This document shows, piece after piece, positions 1 to 9,291 of a DNA stretch of 64,000 nt. Source of the DNA: JAHEJB01 sp041748175 (GTDB lineage Bacteria > Bacteroidota > Rhodothermia > Rhodothermales > Rubricoccaceae); NCBI GenBank assembly GCA_041748175.1, contig JBGTDU010000142.1:17525-81524 (forward strand). The letters are read 5' to 3'. The number at the start of each line of letters is the position of its first letter. Position 1 is the stretch's first letter. The position numbers and the translations under genes are program-made. Below the pieces are notes generated by a model. The model was not told where the DNA came from. It made no database searches and worked only from the letters and a program-made list of their open reading frames with translations.

Positions 1-97
1 AAGATTAGAGCAATCTCTACTTCGGTATAACGATACTCGTTGCTCATAGCACCCGAAATGGCCAAAGCAGGCCGAATTCCGTTTTTGCCGAATCCGG

Positions 98-1231
98 CTA
101 TGCCGTTACCATTCGAGTTTCAGCGACTTCCACCGGCTCTCCAAGCATTTTCAGCATCCGGTAATGCGAGCCCATCGCGGCGAACAGCGTGGGCTGGGAG
201 AAATAGGGCACATCGTATTTCCTCGCGGTCTGCTCAACAATCCCGCTGATCGCTGGATAGTGTATGCTGCACGTTTGAGGGAAGAGGTGGTGCTCGATCT
301 GGTAGTTCAATCCCCCCACATACCACGAGAGCAGCTTGTTCTTCTTCGCAAAGTTGGCCGTCGTAAACATCTCATGAACGAGCCACGCGTGCTCCATTTT
401 GCCTTCGTCATCGGGTACGGGGAATTCTGGCCCCTCGACCACATGAGCAAGCTGGAAGATGATGCCCAGGATCATTCCCGCCGTGATGTGCATCGCCAGG
501 AAACCGATCAGAAACTGCCACCACGTAATGTCCAGGACGAGGAGTGGAATCACGATGGTATAGGCGTAGACGACCAGCTTGGCGAAAATGAGAAACGCGA
601 TTTCCTTCGGTGGGTGCGTCTTGTCGGTATATGGCCCGATGTCTCTTTTCAAAAACTGCTGGTAGTCTTTCGCAAACATCCAGTTCAGCGTGGCAAAGCC
701 ATAGGCGAAAAAGCCGTAGAGGTGCTGGTAGCGGTGGAACCAGTAGCGCCGCGATCCGGGCGAGAGGCGTAAGAGCGGAGACACCGAAAGGTCTTCGTCG
801 ACGCCGTCGATGTTGGTGTAGGTGTGGTGGATCACGTTGTGGGTGATCTGCCACATGTATCCATTTGCGCCGGTGAAATCGAACGTGTAGCCGAGGAGCT
901 TGTTGACCCACGGTTTTGATGAGTACGCTCCGTGGAGGGCGTCATGGGCGACCGAAAAACCGAGACCGGCGAATCCCGCGCCCATGAGGATGGCTAGCCC
1001 AAGCATACCCCACAAGCTGAACCACCCCGTATAAAGAAGCCCGTACGAGCCAAAGGCGAGGATGAAAAGAAGCACGGTCTTGAGCACCATCCGCCAATTG
1101 GCGTGGCGTGATCTGCCGGTCGATTCGAAGTATGCCGCCACGCTCGCTTTCACGTCATCGGCGAAGCCGGCGGCATTTTCGAACGCGGAGGCGTGCTTGC
1201 CAGCAAACTTGATTTTAGTTGATACTGCCAT
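98..1231 (-). CDS. membrane fatty acid desaturase (linoleoyl-CoA/acyl-lipid type)
   Basis: Predicted 377-aa integral membrane di-iron desaturase that would introduce a double bond into acyl chains of membrane lipids. All three histidine boxes of the family are visible: HDALH at about residues 96-100, HNVIHH at 131-136 and QIEHH at about 311-315. Hydrophobic segments lie around residues 48-70 and 74-95, with more in the middle of the protein. I chose the ATG at 1231 because the protein from MAVSTK onward looks like the family and AAGGA lies just upstream. The frame is open to 1381, but that extension looks non-coding. The QxxHH third box fits front-end or linoleoyl-CoA-like desaturases; the exact regiospecificity cannot be told. 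The gene stands alone, divergent from the DPP-IV gene. Confidence 0.9.
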   Translation of the reverse strand: MAVSTKIKFAGKHASAFENAAGFADDVKASVAAYFESTGRSRHANWRMVLKTVLLFILAFGSYGLLYTGWFSLWGMLGLAILMGAGFAGLGFSVAHDALHGAYSSKPWVNKLLGYTFDFTGANGYMWQITHNVIHHTYTNIDGVDEDLSVSPLLRLSPGSRRYWFHRYQHLYGFFAYGFATLNWMFAKDYQQFLKRDIGPYTDKTHPPKEIAFLIFAKLVVYAYTIVIPLLVLDITWWQFLIGFLAMHITAGMILGIIFQLAHVVEGPEFPVPDDEGKMEHAWLVHEMFTTANFAKKNKLLSWYVGGLNYQIEHHLFPQTCSIHYPAISGIVEQTARKYDVPYFSQPTLFAAMGSHYRMLKMLGEPVEVAETRMVTA

Positions 1232-1637
1232 GGACGGCATCCTTGCGGCGAACGTGGTGGGGAAGGCGATGGAACCTATGGACCTCCTGCAAAAAGATAC
1301 GCCAACTGTCGGAAGCCGCGATGGAGGGTTCTGGAGCATCCGGAGAAGTTGGGCGGAGTGGAATGCTGCACATTTCCGCAAATCCGGACTGGCGACGCCG
1401 ACAAGCTTGAAAACTGCTCTTTACGAAGCCCTTCAGCTCAGGCAATATCGTAGGCGAAGATGTAGTCGTACGGAGTGAACAAGGGTAGGGTCGTGTGTAT
1501 GAACCGATGGTGAGGCCGTTCGTCAATTTTGAGAGGTCCAATGGTCACGGTTATCGCGGAACCTAACATGTGCTTAGTTTTTAGCACCTACCGAGTTTAT
1601 CGCCGCAGAGGCATTCCCCGTCATCCCCAAAATCGTC
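1232..1637. other. intergenic region between divergent genes; nothing recognised
   Basis: About 400 bases between the desaturase and the divergent peptidase. It must carry both promoters, but I recognise no clear promoter boxes, repeat or small gene. The open frames here are out-of-frame extensions of the desaturase. Confidence 0.5.
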
Positions 1638-3992
1638 ATGTCGAAGATCCCGTGCACGGTGCGCCGCCACGCCCACTATTTCTTTCTCGCTCTCGCACTC
1701 CTGTGGCTCGCCCCAACGTCTGCCGCGCAGGAAGAGCTCACGATGGAGAAGCTTTTCAACTCCCGCGAGTTCTCCGGCGAATTTTTCCGGGGCGGTAACT
1801 GGGCCGAGTCGGGACCGGTCTTGCTGTACATCGACACGGATAGCGAAACGGATGCGTCGAGCCTGATTGAGTGGAATCTGGAAACAGACAGCCGCCGCAC
1901 GCTCATCAACGGCGCGGAGCTTCAAAAGCCGGATGGCGAGGGCGGACTGATTGAAATCGAGGAGTACGCCTATTCCGCCGACGGGACCAAAGTCCTTCTC
2001 TACACAGATTCCGAGCAAGTTTGGCGTCTCAACACGAAGGGTTTCTATTACGTCTACAACATTGAGGCAGGCAGCATAACGCCGGTTTCTGATCGCGCGG
2101 AGGGATTCCAGATGTTTGCCAAGTTCAACCCTCAAGCCACGCAAGTTGCTTTCGTCCGCGACCGCAACTTGTTTGTCGTGGATTTGATGTCCGGAGTTGA
2201 ACGGCAGTTAACCAGCGATGGAAGCGAGGGGGGGATCATCAACGGCACGTTCGATTGGGTCTACGAAGAGGAGTTTGGCCTTCGCGATGGCTTTCGATGG
2301 AGTCCCGATGGCGAGCACATCGCGTTCTTCAAACTGGACGAGTCGGACACGCGCGATTTCGCATTGACCGACCTTTCGACGCTGTACCCGGAATACCAGG
2401 AGTTCCGTTACCCAAAGGCCGGCGAAGCCAACTCGGAAGTAAAGGTTGGCGTGATCGATGTCGGAACCGGCGACATCTCCTACTTTGACACGGACACGTG
2501 GATGGAAGGCGGCGAAGAGACCGAGTACATCGCGTCAATGGGCTGGACTCCTGCGCTGGCGGATGGCTCGTCGGACGTCTGGATGCTTCGTCTCAACCGC
2601 GATCAGAACAAGGGCGACCTGCTTTATGGAGATCCGTCTACAGACGCCGTTCGCGAGATTCTGCATGAAGAGGACGATGCCTACCTCGAAGTCGAAACCG
2701 GCTTCTCCGATCTCTCGACGGGGACGATCACGTACTTGCGCGACGGCGAGCACTTCGTCTGGCGCTCCGATCGCGACGGCTACAGCCACCTTTTTCTCTA
2801 TCAGAACGACGGGACGTTTCTCGACCGGATTACGTCTGGCAATTGGGACGTGACGGATTTCCACGGCGTGGACGAGACGACGGGCACGGTGTATTTCACA
2901 GCCACAGTCGCCGGGCCGATGGAGCGGCATCTCTACTACGTCACACTGCCCGAAGTGGGAAAGCGCCATGACGATACGCCGCAGCCGCTCACCCGCGTAG
3001 CGGGCTGGCACAACGTCAACCTGTCCGCCGATTTCGACTACTTCATGGACGACTACTCGAATTCAACAACGCCGACAGCAACGACGCTTTACCGCATGGA
3101 CGGCTCGGAGGTGATGGTTCTGGAGGACAATGATGCGCTCATTGACCGCCTTGCAGCTTACGATTTGCCGCCCGTTGAGTTCATCGAGGTCCCTGCCGCC
3201 GACGGAACGCCGCTGAACGCCTACATCATCAAGCCCAGCGATTTTGACCCAGACAAGGAGTATCCCCTGCTGATTCACACCTATGGAGGCCCGGGCTCGC
3301 AGGAGGTCCGCGATAGTTGGGGCGGCCAGGAACGGCTCTGGCATCACTTCCTCGCCGAGGAATACGGGATCATCGTGGCTGGTGTAGACAACCGGGGCAC
3401 CGGTGGTCGCGGCAAGGAATTCAAGACGCTCACGCAGCTGAACCTCGGGCCGATGGAGGCCGAGGACCAGATCGCCGCCGCGCAGCATTTAGGCGCGCTC
3501 GACTACATCGACGAAGAACGGATGGGGATCTGGGGTTGGAGCTACGGCGGCTACCTCACATTGCTGGCCATGAGCTACGGCGAAGGCCCTGAGACCTTCC
3601 ATGCGGGCGTTTCCGTGGCGCCGGTTTCCAACTGGCGGTTCTACGACACGATTTATACGGAGCGCTACCTCTCGACACCGCAGAAGAACCCGGGCGGCTA
3701 CGACAATGGTTCACCGGTGACGTACGCCGAGAATTTTGGTCCGGACCAGGAGCTGCTCATTGTCCACGGCAGCGGAGACGACAACGTTCATGTTCAGAAC
3801 ACCATCGTGATGTCGGACGCGCTGATCGCGGCGAACAAGCAGTTTGAGTTGATGATCTACCCTGGCCGCAACCACGGCATCTACGGTGGCAACACGCGCA
3901 TGCATCTGTTCACGATGCTGACGGAGTTCTTCCGCGACAACCTGGCCGCGCCACGCGAGGAGATGGAGACCGCGATGGGGGGGACGAACTGA
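1638..3992 (+). CDS. S9 family dipeptidyl peptidase IV
   Basis: 784-aa exported serine peptidase that would release Xaa-Pro dipeptides from peptide N-termini in the periplasm or at the surface. A signal peptide is visible (hydrophobic FFLALALLWLAP, then SAAQ at about residue 30). An N-terminal beta-propeller domain follows to about residue 520, then a C-terminal alpha/beta-hydrolase. The catalytic serine lies in WGWSYGG (S635), the aspartate in HGSGDDNVH (D714/D715) and the histidine in GRNHG (H746), in the order and spacing of the S9B family. Length matches the family. The start at 1638 gives a sensible signal peptide. Such peptidases are common in protein-degrading Bacteroidota-type bacteria. 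It is monocistronic. Confidence 0.95.
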   Translation: MSKIPCTVRRHAHYFFLALALLWLAPTSAAQEELTMEKLFNSREFSGEFFRGGNWAESGPVLLYIDTDSETDASSLIEWNLETDSRRTLINGAELQKPDGEGGLIEIEEYAYSADGTKVLLYTDSEQVWRLNTKGFYYVYNIEAGSITPVSDRAEGFQMFAKFNPQATQVAFVRDRNLFVVDLMSGVERQLTSDGSEGGIINGTFDWVYEEEFGLRDGFRWSPDGEHIAFFKLDESDTRDFALTDLSTLYPEYQEFRYPKAGEANSEVKVGVIDVGTGDISYFDTDTWMEGGEETEYIASMGWTPALADGSSDVWMLRLNRDQNKGDLLYGDPSTDAVREILHEEDDAYLEVETGFSDLSTGTITYLRDGEHFVWRSDRDGYSHLFLYQNDGTFLDRITSGNWDVTDFHGVDETTGTVYFTATVAGPMERHLYYVTLPEVGKRHDDTPQPLTRVAGWHNVNLSADFDYFMDDYSNSTTPTATTLYRMDGSEVMVLEDNDALIDRLAAYDLPPVEFIEVPAADGTPLNAYIIKPSDFDPDKEYPLLIHTYGGPGSQEVRDSWGGQERLWHHFLAEEYGIIVAGVDNRGTGGRGKEFKTLTQLNLGPMEAEDQIAAAQHLGALDYIDEERMGIWGWSYGGYLTLLAMSYGEGPETFHAGVSVAPVSNWRFYDTIYTERYLSTPQKNPGGYDNGSPVTYAENFGPDQELLIVHGSGDDNVHVQNTIVMSDALIAANKQFELMIYPGRNHGIYGGNTRMHLFTMLTEFFRDNLAAPREEMETAMGGTN

Positions 3993-4006
3993 CGCTATGC
4001 CTTCCA

Positions 4007-4153
4007 GCTTGTCATGCTGAGCGAAGTCCCGCAGGGACGTAGCCGAAGGATCTAGCCACAATTTGGGGTCGCTGTAGACACAGCGTTGCCCGACGCTGGC
4101 TCAGCGCAGATCCTTCGATGCGATCGCAGGCTCACTTACTCAGGATGACAAGG
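4007..4153. repeat. dispersed imperfect inverted repeat (TCATGCTGAGCGAAG type)
   Basis: The left arm (4008-4053) reads TGTCATGCTGAGCGAAG and ends GAAGGATCT. The right arm (4108-4152) begins AGATCCTTCGATG and ends CTCAGGATGACA, so the two are imperfect reverse complements around a loop of about 55 bases. This word is known to me as a dispersed intergenic repeat in many environmental bacterial genomes. A diverged relative (CCCTGAGCGTAGACGAAGGG) lies inside the element at 25414-25605. It sits just after the peptidase gene and may act as a transcript end. Confidence 0.7.
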
Positions 4154-4174
4154 TGGCCTTCGCTATCATCTCCC

Positions 4175-4624
4175 ATGGAAATCGGCTACCTCTGGCTCAC
4201 GCTCACTCTGTTCCTGTTTCTGATGACGACGGGAGCGGCGATTGTACTGGCCGCGGTCGCTTTCCCGCTCGTTCGACAAGCGGATGAGGAGGATTTCGCG
4301 GAAGCCTTCCGCCATTTTCGGCGGCGAAAGTGGTTGAGCTACGGCGTCCTTTGGCTACTCTCGCTAGCCTTGTGTGGACTCCTTTCTGTTTTTCCACCCT
4401 ACAGTTTTCCCGACGCGTCAAGGAATTGGATGGCGTGTATCGTCGGTCTGATTCTCCTGATATCGCTTGGCTCGTGGCGTGTATCTCGCAAGCTCGAAGG
4501 AGAGGGAAGCGATACTGGACATCACAAGAAGCTGGGTGTGCTTCTCTGGGCCGATGCCCTTCTCTGGCTTGCCGGAAGCTGCCTGCTCGTGTGGGTGTTT
4601 GTTACAGCAGTCGGCCTACGTTAG
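4175..4624 (+). CDS. hypothetical membrane protein, four transmembrane helices
   Basis: 149-aa protein starting MEIGYLWLTL. Four hydrophobic helices are visible at about residues 6-32, 51-71, 83-101 and 120-146. A charged, arginine-rich cytosolic loop (FRHFRRRK) separates the first two. I do not recognise the family. The frame is open upstream to 4118, but the extension lies in repeat sequence, so the ATG at 4175 was chosen. The stop codon TAG (4622-4624) coincides with the left edge of an inverted-repeat element (4621-4691). Confidence 0.7.
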   Translation: MEIGYLWLTLTLFLFLMTTGAAIVLAAVAFPLVRQADEEDFAEAFRHFRRRKWLSYGVLWLLSLALCGLLSVFPPYSFPDASRNWMACIVGLILLISLGSWRVSRKLEGEGSDTGHHKKLGVLLWADALLWLAGSCLLVWVFVTAVGLR

Positions 4625-4691
4625 GGGTCTGTCGGACTTGGGCCGCTTAACCGCCCCGAAATAGAATCCGCGTAAATCGAACAGACCCTCA
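4621..4691. repeat. short inverted-repeat element, family C (GGGTCTGTCGGAC ends)
   Basis: Left end TTAG-GGGTCTGTCGGAC; right end CGAACAGACCC-TCAG. The ends are reverse complements with one mismatch over about 12 bases. Read on the minus strand, the interior contains GATTCTATTTCGGGGCGG and GCGGCCC. The longer copy at 38190-38357 has a closely similar stretch on the plus strand, so the two are related copies. The left edge is the stop codon of the upstream gene. Confidence 0.75.
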
Positions 4692-4767
4692 GGCTGGAAT
4701 CCGCATCTACTTTACGCAGACAGAGACATCGCCGAAGTAGATTCCTGTCCAAGGAAACTGACACGCA

Positions 4768-6081
4768 ATGATGGCTGAAACCCCCGACCTCCTCATCACC
4801 AACGGCACCGTTCTCAGCCTCCGCTCGGGCGAGGAGCGAAAGGCAGACATCCTAATCCGCGACGGAAAGATTACTGAGTTAGGGGAGAACCTGAGTGCCG
4901 AAGGCGTGGAGACCTACGACGCATCAGGCCGAATGATTTCGCCGGGATGGTTCGATATGCACGTGCACTTCCGCGAGCCGGGGCAGGAGCACAGAGAGAC
5001 CATCGAGACTGGAGTGCGGGCGGCGGCTTTTGGCGGATTCACGGGCGTGGCGTGCATGCCCAACACGGATCCGCCCATAGCGACGCGAGACGTGGTGGAG
5101 TTCATCGTCAAGCGGCAGGCGGAGTTGCCAGTCGACGTGCATCCGATTGGAACGGTGTCGAAGGGGCGGGCTGGGGAGACGCTCGCTGAACTCGGCGACA
5201 TGGCCGACGGCGGCGCCGTGGCGTTCTCGGACGACGGCGCTCCGGTTCAACACGGCGGCCTCATGCGGCGCGCCCTCGAATACGCCCGGATGCTCGACAA
5301 GCCGATCCTCGGGCACGAAGAAGACCTCACTCTGAACCCCGAGCACGGCCACATGAACGAGGGCGCGGTCTCGACTCGGCTTGGCCTGACCGGAATCCCC
5401 GGAGTGGCAGAGGAGGCCATGATCGCCCGCGACGCACTCCTGGCCGATTTCACGGGTGGGCACGTTCACGTCTGCCATATTTCTACGGCCAAGGCGGTGG
5501 ACATCGTCCGGCAGGCGAAAGCACAGGGCGTTCCGATTACGGCGGAAGCGTCTCCCCACCACTGGACCCTCACCGACGAGGCCGTGGATGAAAGCGGTTT
5601 CGACACGCACATGAAGATGCATCCGCCGCTCCGCACCGCTGCCGACGTCGAGGCGATCAAAGAAGGCCTCCGGGATGGCACCATCGACGTGATTGCGACG
5701 GATCATGCACCTCACGCATCGTTCGAGAAGGAAGTCGAGTTCATCGCCGCGCCGTTTGGAATCCTGGGCCTTGAAACCTGCTGGGGACTTACGGGTCGCG
5801 AGCTCATCCAACCCGCCGTGCTTTCTGTTTCTGAGGCTGTTTACAAGATGACGGTCGCCCCGCGAGAGATTCTCCGGCTACCCGTCCCGGTTATCGAAGA
5901 AGGCGCCGATGCTAACCTCACCATCTTCGACGCCGACACGGAATGGATATTTGAGGCGCACCACATACAATCGAAGAGCGTCAACACGCCGTTCATTGGC
6001 TCCAGGATGGTCGGCAAGGCGTGGGCGATTTACAACAAGGGGCAGTTTGTGGAGGTGGAGAAGGAGACGGTGGCGGCGTGA
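4768..6081 (+). CDS. pyrC: dihydroorotase
   Basis: 437-aa zinc amidohydrolase of the class I dihydroorotase type, converting carbamoyl aspartate to dihydroorotate in pyrimidine synthesis. The metal-binding DMHVHFREPG motif is at residues 63-72 (H65, H67). GHEEDL lies near residue 183, and the catalytic ATDHAPH has D312. The C-terminus keeps the N-F/I-GSRMVGK region of cyclic amidohydrolases. Two ATG codons occur in tandem at 4768 and 4771, with AAGGAA about 12 bases upstream. The gene overlaps the next small gene by four bases (GTGA), so the two are probably translated together. All key residues are present, so an active enzyme rather than a PyrC' pseudoenzyme is likely. Confidence 0.93.
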   Translation: MMAETPDLLITNGTVLSLRSGEERKADILIRDGKITELGENLSAEGVETYDASGRMISPGWFDMHVHFREPGQEHRETIETGVRAAAFGGFTGVACMPNTDPPIATRDVVEFIVKRQAELPVDVHPIGTVSKGRAGETLAELGDMADGGAVAFSDDGAPVQHGGLMRRALEYARMLDKPILGHEEDLTLNPEHGHMNEGAVSTRLGLTGIPGVAEEAMIARDALLADFTGGHVHVCHISTAKAVDIVRQAKAQGVPITAEASPHHWTLTDEAVDESGFDTHMKMHPPLRTAADVEAIKEGLRDGTIDVIATDHAPHASFEKEVEFIAAPFGILGLETCWGLTGRELIQPAVLSVSEAVYKMTVAPREILRLPVPVIEEGADANLTIFDADTEWIFEAHHIQSKSVNTPFIGSRMVGKAWAIYNKGQFVEVEKETVAA

Positions 6082-6440
6082 GCACGAAGATCCCCACCGA
6101 CAAGTTGACGCTTGACGACATCCCGGCGACCGAGGCTTCCGACAGAGACTTCATCGGCTTCGCGCAAACGTTGAACGGCTACACAGAGGTAGGCGGCGAA
6201 GCCAGCGAACTTGGTAAATATATCAGGGCATTTGACGGCGGCGAAGGCGCGTACCTCCGACGAGTCGACGTCGGTATGCTGGAGGCCCTTTCAACCAACG
6301 ACCTTCGCATTTTGCTCTTTGCTCGTCAGCGGGCGCACTATCATCAAGGAGGTGGTTGGCCCAATGACGATCCGCTCATGGACGAGATGCGGAGGATAAC
6401 GGACGTGATCCGTGGGCGTGTGGAAGCGGCCGTGGAGTAA
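6078..6440 (+). CDS. hypothetical 120-aa protein coupled to pyrC
   Basis: Soluble acidic protein of 120 aa. The GTG start at 6078 overlaps the pyrC stop in GTGA, with GGAG/AAGGAG just upstream. The rest of the open frame upstream (to 6021) is out-of-frame pyrC sequence. I see no signal peptide, membrane helix or known motif. The C-terminal half is helical with charged residues (RQRAHYHQGG, MDEMRRITDVIRGRVEAA). The overlap implies an operon with pyrC, but no function can be assigned. Confidence 0.7.
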   Translation: MSTKIPTDKLTLDDIPATEASDRDFIGFAQTLNGYTEVGGEASELGKYIRAFDGGEGAYLRRVDVGMLEALSTNDLRILLFARQRAHYHQGGGWPNDDPLMDEMRRITDVIRGRVEAAVE

Positions 6441-6488
6441 GGCGACGAATCGTCCGGTGAATACTGTCTGCGGGGAACTGGTATTCGA

Positions 6489-6760
6489 TAGGATTGCCGC
6501 ATCCCTGGGACTGCCGATCTCCTGATCGGCGCTTCGGCATGTCGGTATTTCGGAGCTATTGACTGGACGTGTCGTTGCGCTTGCCGATTGTGCGAAGGAC
6601 GTGCACCGGGACCTGGGATTGAATAGGATTGTCGATCTCCTGGGACCGCCGATCTCCTGATCGGCGCATCGGCCGATTCGGTTGATCGGATCTTCTGAGC
6701 GCGCCTGTCGGCGCACTTGCCGATCGGGAGATCGGCATTCCCAGGGATAGGCGGTGCATC
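6489..6760. repeat. cluster of three GATCGGGAGATC-type repeat units
   Basis: Three copies of a unit of about 28 bp, itself partly palindromic (CCGATCGGGAGATCGG followed by CATTCCCAGGGA). Two are inverted (6502-6530 and 6638-6666) and one direct (6719-6747). Spacers contain related words (GCGCCTGTCGGCGCACTTGCC). The same unit occurs twice at 17897-18022. The cluster fills most of the 415-base gap between the pyrC operon and the CPBP protease; I see no gene there. Confidence 0.8.
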
Positions 6761-6855
6761 TGCCGTCCCGGGTGGCCGTAACCACTGCGACCGCGGAAAG
6801 CATAGAGGCCTTCCCAGGTTCGTAGCTTGCCGTTCGACTCCCAAAAATCGAATCC

Positions 6856-7938
6856 GTGCAAGAATTGCAGCCATTAACCACAGTTGCTGAGCAGACGAAT
6901 CCGACAACGTCGGTCCACCAAGGCACTGGCTACGTGGTCCTTCGCGACGCCTGGCCAACGGCAACGCCATTCGCTCTGCGCGGTTGGTTCGAGCGGCACG
7001 GGTTTGCGCCCTGGTTGTCGCTCGTGCTCGTGCTCCTCACCGCCTTTCTCTTGTTGAATGTGATCGGCGCTGTGGTCATGGCGCTTGCCGTGATTCCCGG
7101 GGCGTTGCAATCGGGCGGGCAAATCAACCCGGAAGAACTCCTGTCGATGATTCTGGAAGACGCCAGAGTGTTGCTCGGCGCCAACGCCGTGGCGCTTGTA
7201 TTGGGGATGGGCCTTGTCGCGATCATCGCGGCGCGAATGAGCTCGCGGGATTGGAAGGCGTTCCTCCGCATTCGCCGCCCCGACCTCCCCGTCCTCGGCC
7301 TGGCCGCTATTGGTTGGGCCATTTTATTGCCGACGCTTCTTTGGACCGCACAAATCAACGCAGAAATTCCACTTCCTCAGTGGCTGGTGGATCTTGAACA
7401 AGCGCAGACAGATATGCTGGAAGGTGCCCTTCTCGGCTCCAATGTTAGCGCACTGTTCCTGCTCCTTACGGTCGCGTTGGCACCGGCCATTTGCGAGGAA
7501 CTGATGTTTCGCGGCTACATCCAGCGCCAGGTTGAGCGTAGTGCCCGCGTCGTTTGGAGTATCGTTGGCGTGGGTTTGTTGTTCGGATTCTTCCACCTCC
7601 GGCTCTCGCAGGCACTCCCCCTTTCGCTGTTGGGGATGTACATGGGCTATGTGACGTGGGCGTCGGGCAGCATCTGGACGGCCTCTGTGGTCCACCTTCT
7701 GCACAATGGGATGCAGGTTCTGGTGGCCGTCAAAGCGCGTGGGGAGGGTCAGGCGGCCATCGACGCCGTCGAGGATGTGTCCGTGCCGTGGTTCATCGCC
7801 GTGGCAAACCTTTTCTTGCTGGTCGGCGTGTGTATGTTGATGAAACGCCGCCGCGAATCCGTCGTGGGCGACGTGCAGGATGCCCAGCCCGTGGAATCCG
7901 ACCCGCTGATTCCCTCACCGATCCTCCTCCCAACATGA
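6856..7938 (+). CDS. CPBP family intramembrane metalloprotease (CAAX/Abi type)
   Basis: 360-aa polytopic membrane protein with about eight hydrophobic helices. The CPBP/Abi motifs are intact: EELMFRGYIQR (E214, E215, R219), FFHLR (H247) and HLLHNG (H280, H283, N284). These form the glutamate-histidine metal site of Rce1-like intramembrane proteases. The start is GTG at 6856, without an obvious ribosome site; it lies just past a repeat cluster. The next gene starts inside the stop codon (ATGA), so the two form an operon. Bacterial members may process peptides or serve in immunity or membrane quality control; the substrate cannot be told. Confidence 0.9.
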   Translation: MQELQPLTTVAEQTNPTTSVHQGTGYVVLRDAWPTATPFALRGWFERHGFAPWLSLVLVLLTAFLLLNVIGAVVMALAVIPGALQSGGQINPEELLSMILEDARVLLGANAVALVLGMGLVAIIAARMSSRDWKAFLRIRRPDLPVLGLAAIGWAILLPTLLWTAQINAEIPLPQWLVDLEQAQTDMLEGALLGSNVSALFLLLTVALAPAICEELMFRGYIQRQVERSARVVWSIVGVGLLFGFFHLRLSQALPLSLLGMYMGYVTWASGSIWTASVVHLLHNGMQVLVAVKARGEGQAAIDAVEDVSVPWFIAVANLFLLVGVCMLMKRRRESVVGDVQDAQPVESDPLIPSPILLPT

Positions 7939-8303
7939 GCGACCCCAAGGAATACCAAGGCTGGATTGCGGTTTTCAGCTCGGGAACTGACTTTGAGGCT
8001 GATCTGGTCCGCGACCGCCTCGACGACGCGGGGATTGACGCCGTCGTCCTCACGCAACGCGACCACGCCTTCAACCTCACCGTCGGCGACCTCGCGACGG
8101 TCCATGTCATGGTGCAACCGGCGAACGTCGAGGAGGCCAAACGAGTCGTCTCCGAGGCGCCCGTTTCTGACGCCGACCTGGTGGCCGCCGCGCTGGCCGC
8201 TGACATAAACGCGCCAGACGCCCATCCGCCCGACCAGGAATCAGCGCTCGATTCGGGGATGGATGAACTCACGTTTGACATTCCGGGCGACGACGAGGCG
8301 TGA
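7935..8303 (+). CDS. DUF2007-like putative signal-transducing protein
   Basis: 122-aa soluble protein. The N-terminal part (WIAVFSSGTDFEADLVRDRLDDAGIDAVV to about residue 75) has the pattern of the DUF2007 family: a small PII-like ferredoxin fold in which an element that can be bypassed is followed by VMVQPANVEEAKRVV. An acidic tail of about 45 residues follows. The ATG overlaps the stop of the CPBP protease (ATGA). In other genomes DUF2007 proteins are often next to membrane proteins and are annotated as putative signalling proteins without a known ligand. Confidence 0.75.
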   Translation: MSDPKEYQGWIAVFSSGTDFEADLVRDRLDDAGIDAVVLTQRDHAFNLTVGDLATVHVMVQPANVEEAKRVVSEAPVSDADLVAAALAADINAPDAHPPDQESALDSGMDELTFDIPGDDEA

Positions 8304-8315
8304 CGTTCGAACAGA

Positions 8316-8385
8316 GCGCAATGCGTCGTGCGTAGTGCGTTGTGTTCACGAAGGGCCTTTACGCACTACGGATTACGCGCTATCC
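8316..8385. repeat. word-like repeat (GTGCGTAGTGCGTTGTG / ACGCACTACG type)
   Basis: Quasi-periodic words GCAATGCGTCGTGCGTAGTG and TTACGCACTACGGATTACGC form an inverted arrangement directly in front of the cdsA start codon. The same type of text recurs at 48600-48775. It has no coding capacity. Confidence 0.65.
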
Positions 8386-9201
8386 ATGACAGATCTCACC
8401 CGGCGCGTCCTTACCGCTCTTGTTCTCGCGCCGATTGCGCTGGCGCTGACGTGGCTGGGTGGTTGGGGGTTCGCTCTGTTGGTCGCATTTGCCGCCGCGG
8501 TTGCGCAGGCCGAGCTCTACGCGTTGATGCGCAAGGCCGATTTACGTCCGCACGTTCCGCTCGGCCTCGTTCTCGGTGTGCTCGCGGTTCTTTCACCCCT
8601 GGTCTTGTGGGCTCTGCCCGTCATGGCCGTCGGCGTCATCGTGCTGCTGGCTGTTTTTGTCTTTCGGCAGATCGGGCACCCCATTCCTGATGCCGCAGCG
8701 ACGTTGTTCGGGGTTGTTTTCCCGGCGTTCCTGTTGAGCTACGGCATAACGCTGCGCGAAGCGGACGGCTTTCCACTCCTGGATGGCGACGGATTCTGGT
8801 TGATGGCCACGGTGCTGGTTGGCGTTTGGGGGGCCGACACGTTCGCCTACTTCGCGGGGCGAGCATTTGGAAAGACGAAGCTGCTTCCGACGGTATCACC
8901 CAAGAAAACGTGGGAGGGCGCTATAGGCGGGTTGCTCGGCGCTATCGGCATCATTGCCATCTTCAGAATAACCGTATTGCCCGTCCTCGACTGGACGGAT
9001 GTCGCTGCGCTGGCGCTTTGCTGTGGCGTCGCAGGGCCGATGGGCGACCTCTTTGTCAGCCGACTCAAGCGCTCGGTCGGGGCGAAGGATACCGGACGCT
9101 GGCTTCCCGGTCACGGCGGCCTGCTCGATCGACTCGACGCCGCGCTGTTTGCTGTGCCGCTCGCCACGCTGTACCTCGACCATGTGGCAAAGCTCTTTTA
9201 G
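8386..9201 (+). CDS. cdsA: phosphatidate cytidylyltransferase
   Basis: 271-aa membrane enzyme making CDP-diacylglycerol from CTP and phosphatidic acid, the branch point of phospholipid synthesis. Seven or more hydrophobic segments are present. The C-terminal CDP-alcohol signature is complete: SRLKRSVGAKD, then LPGHGGLLDRLD. VSPKKTWEG precedes it, as in the family. The ATG at 8386 directly follows a repeat; frames further upstream run through that repeat and were excluded. Length is normal. Confidence 0.95.
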   Translation: MTDLTRRVLTALVLAPIALALTWLGGWGFALLVAFAAAVAQAELYALMRKADLRPHVPLGLVLGVLAVLSPLVLWALPVMAVGVIVLLAVFVFRQIGHPIPDAAATLFGVVFPAFLLSYGITLREADGFPLLDGDGFWLMATVLVGVWGADTFAYFAGRAFGKTKLLPTVSPKKTWEGAIGGLLGAIGIIAIFRITVLPVLDWTDVAALALCCGVAGPMGDLFVSRLKRSVGAKDTGRWLPGHGGLLDRLDAALFAVPLATLYLDHVAKLF

Positions 9202-9291
9202 TGTGGACAAAGCGTTCGCATCGCGTGGAAAGGTAGACGGAACGCCGTCACAGGCTTTCTGTATCATCGCACTAACCTGAGCGCACGACCA

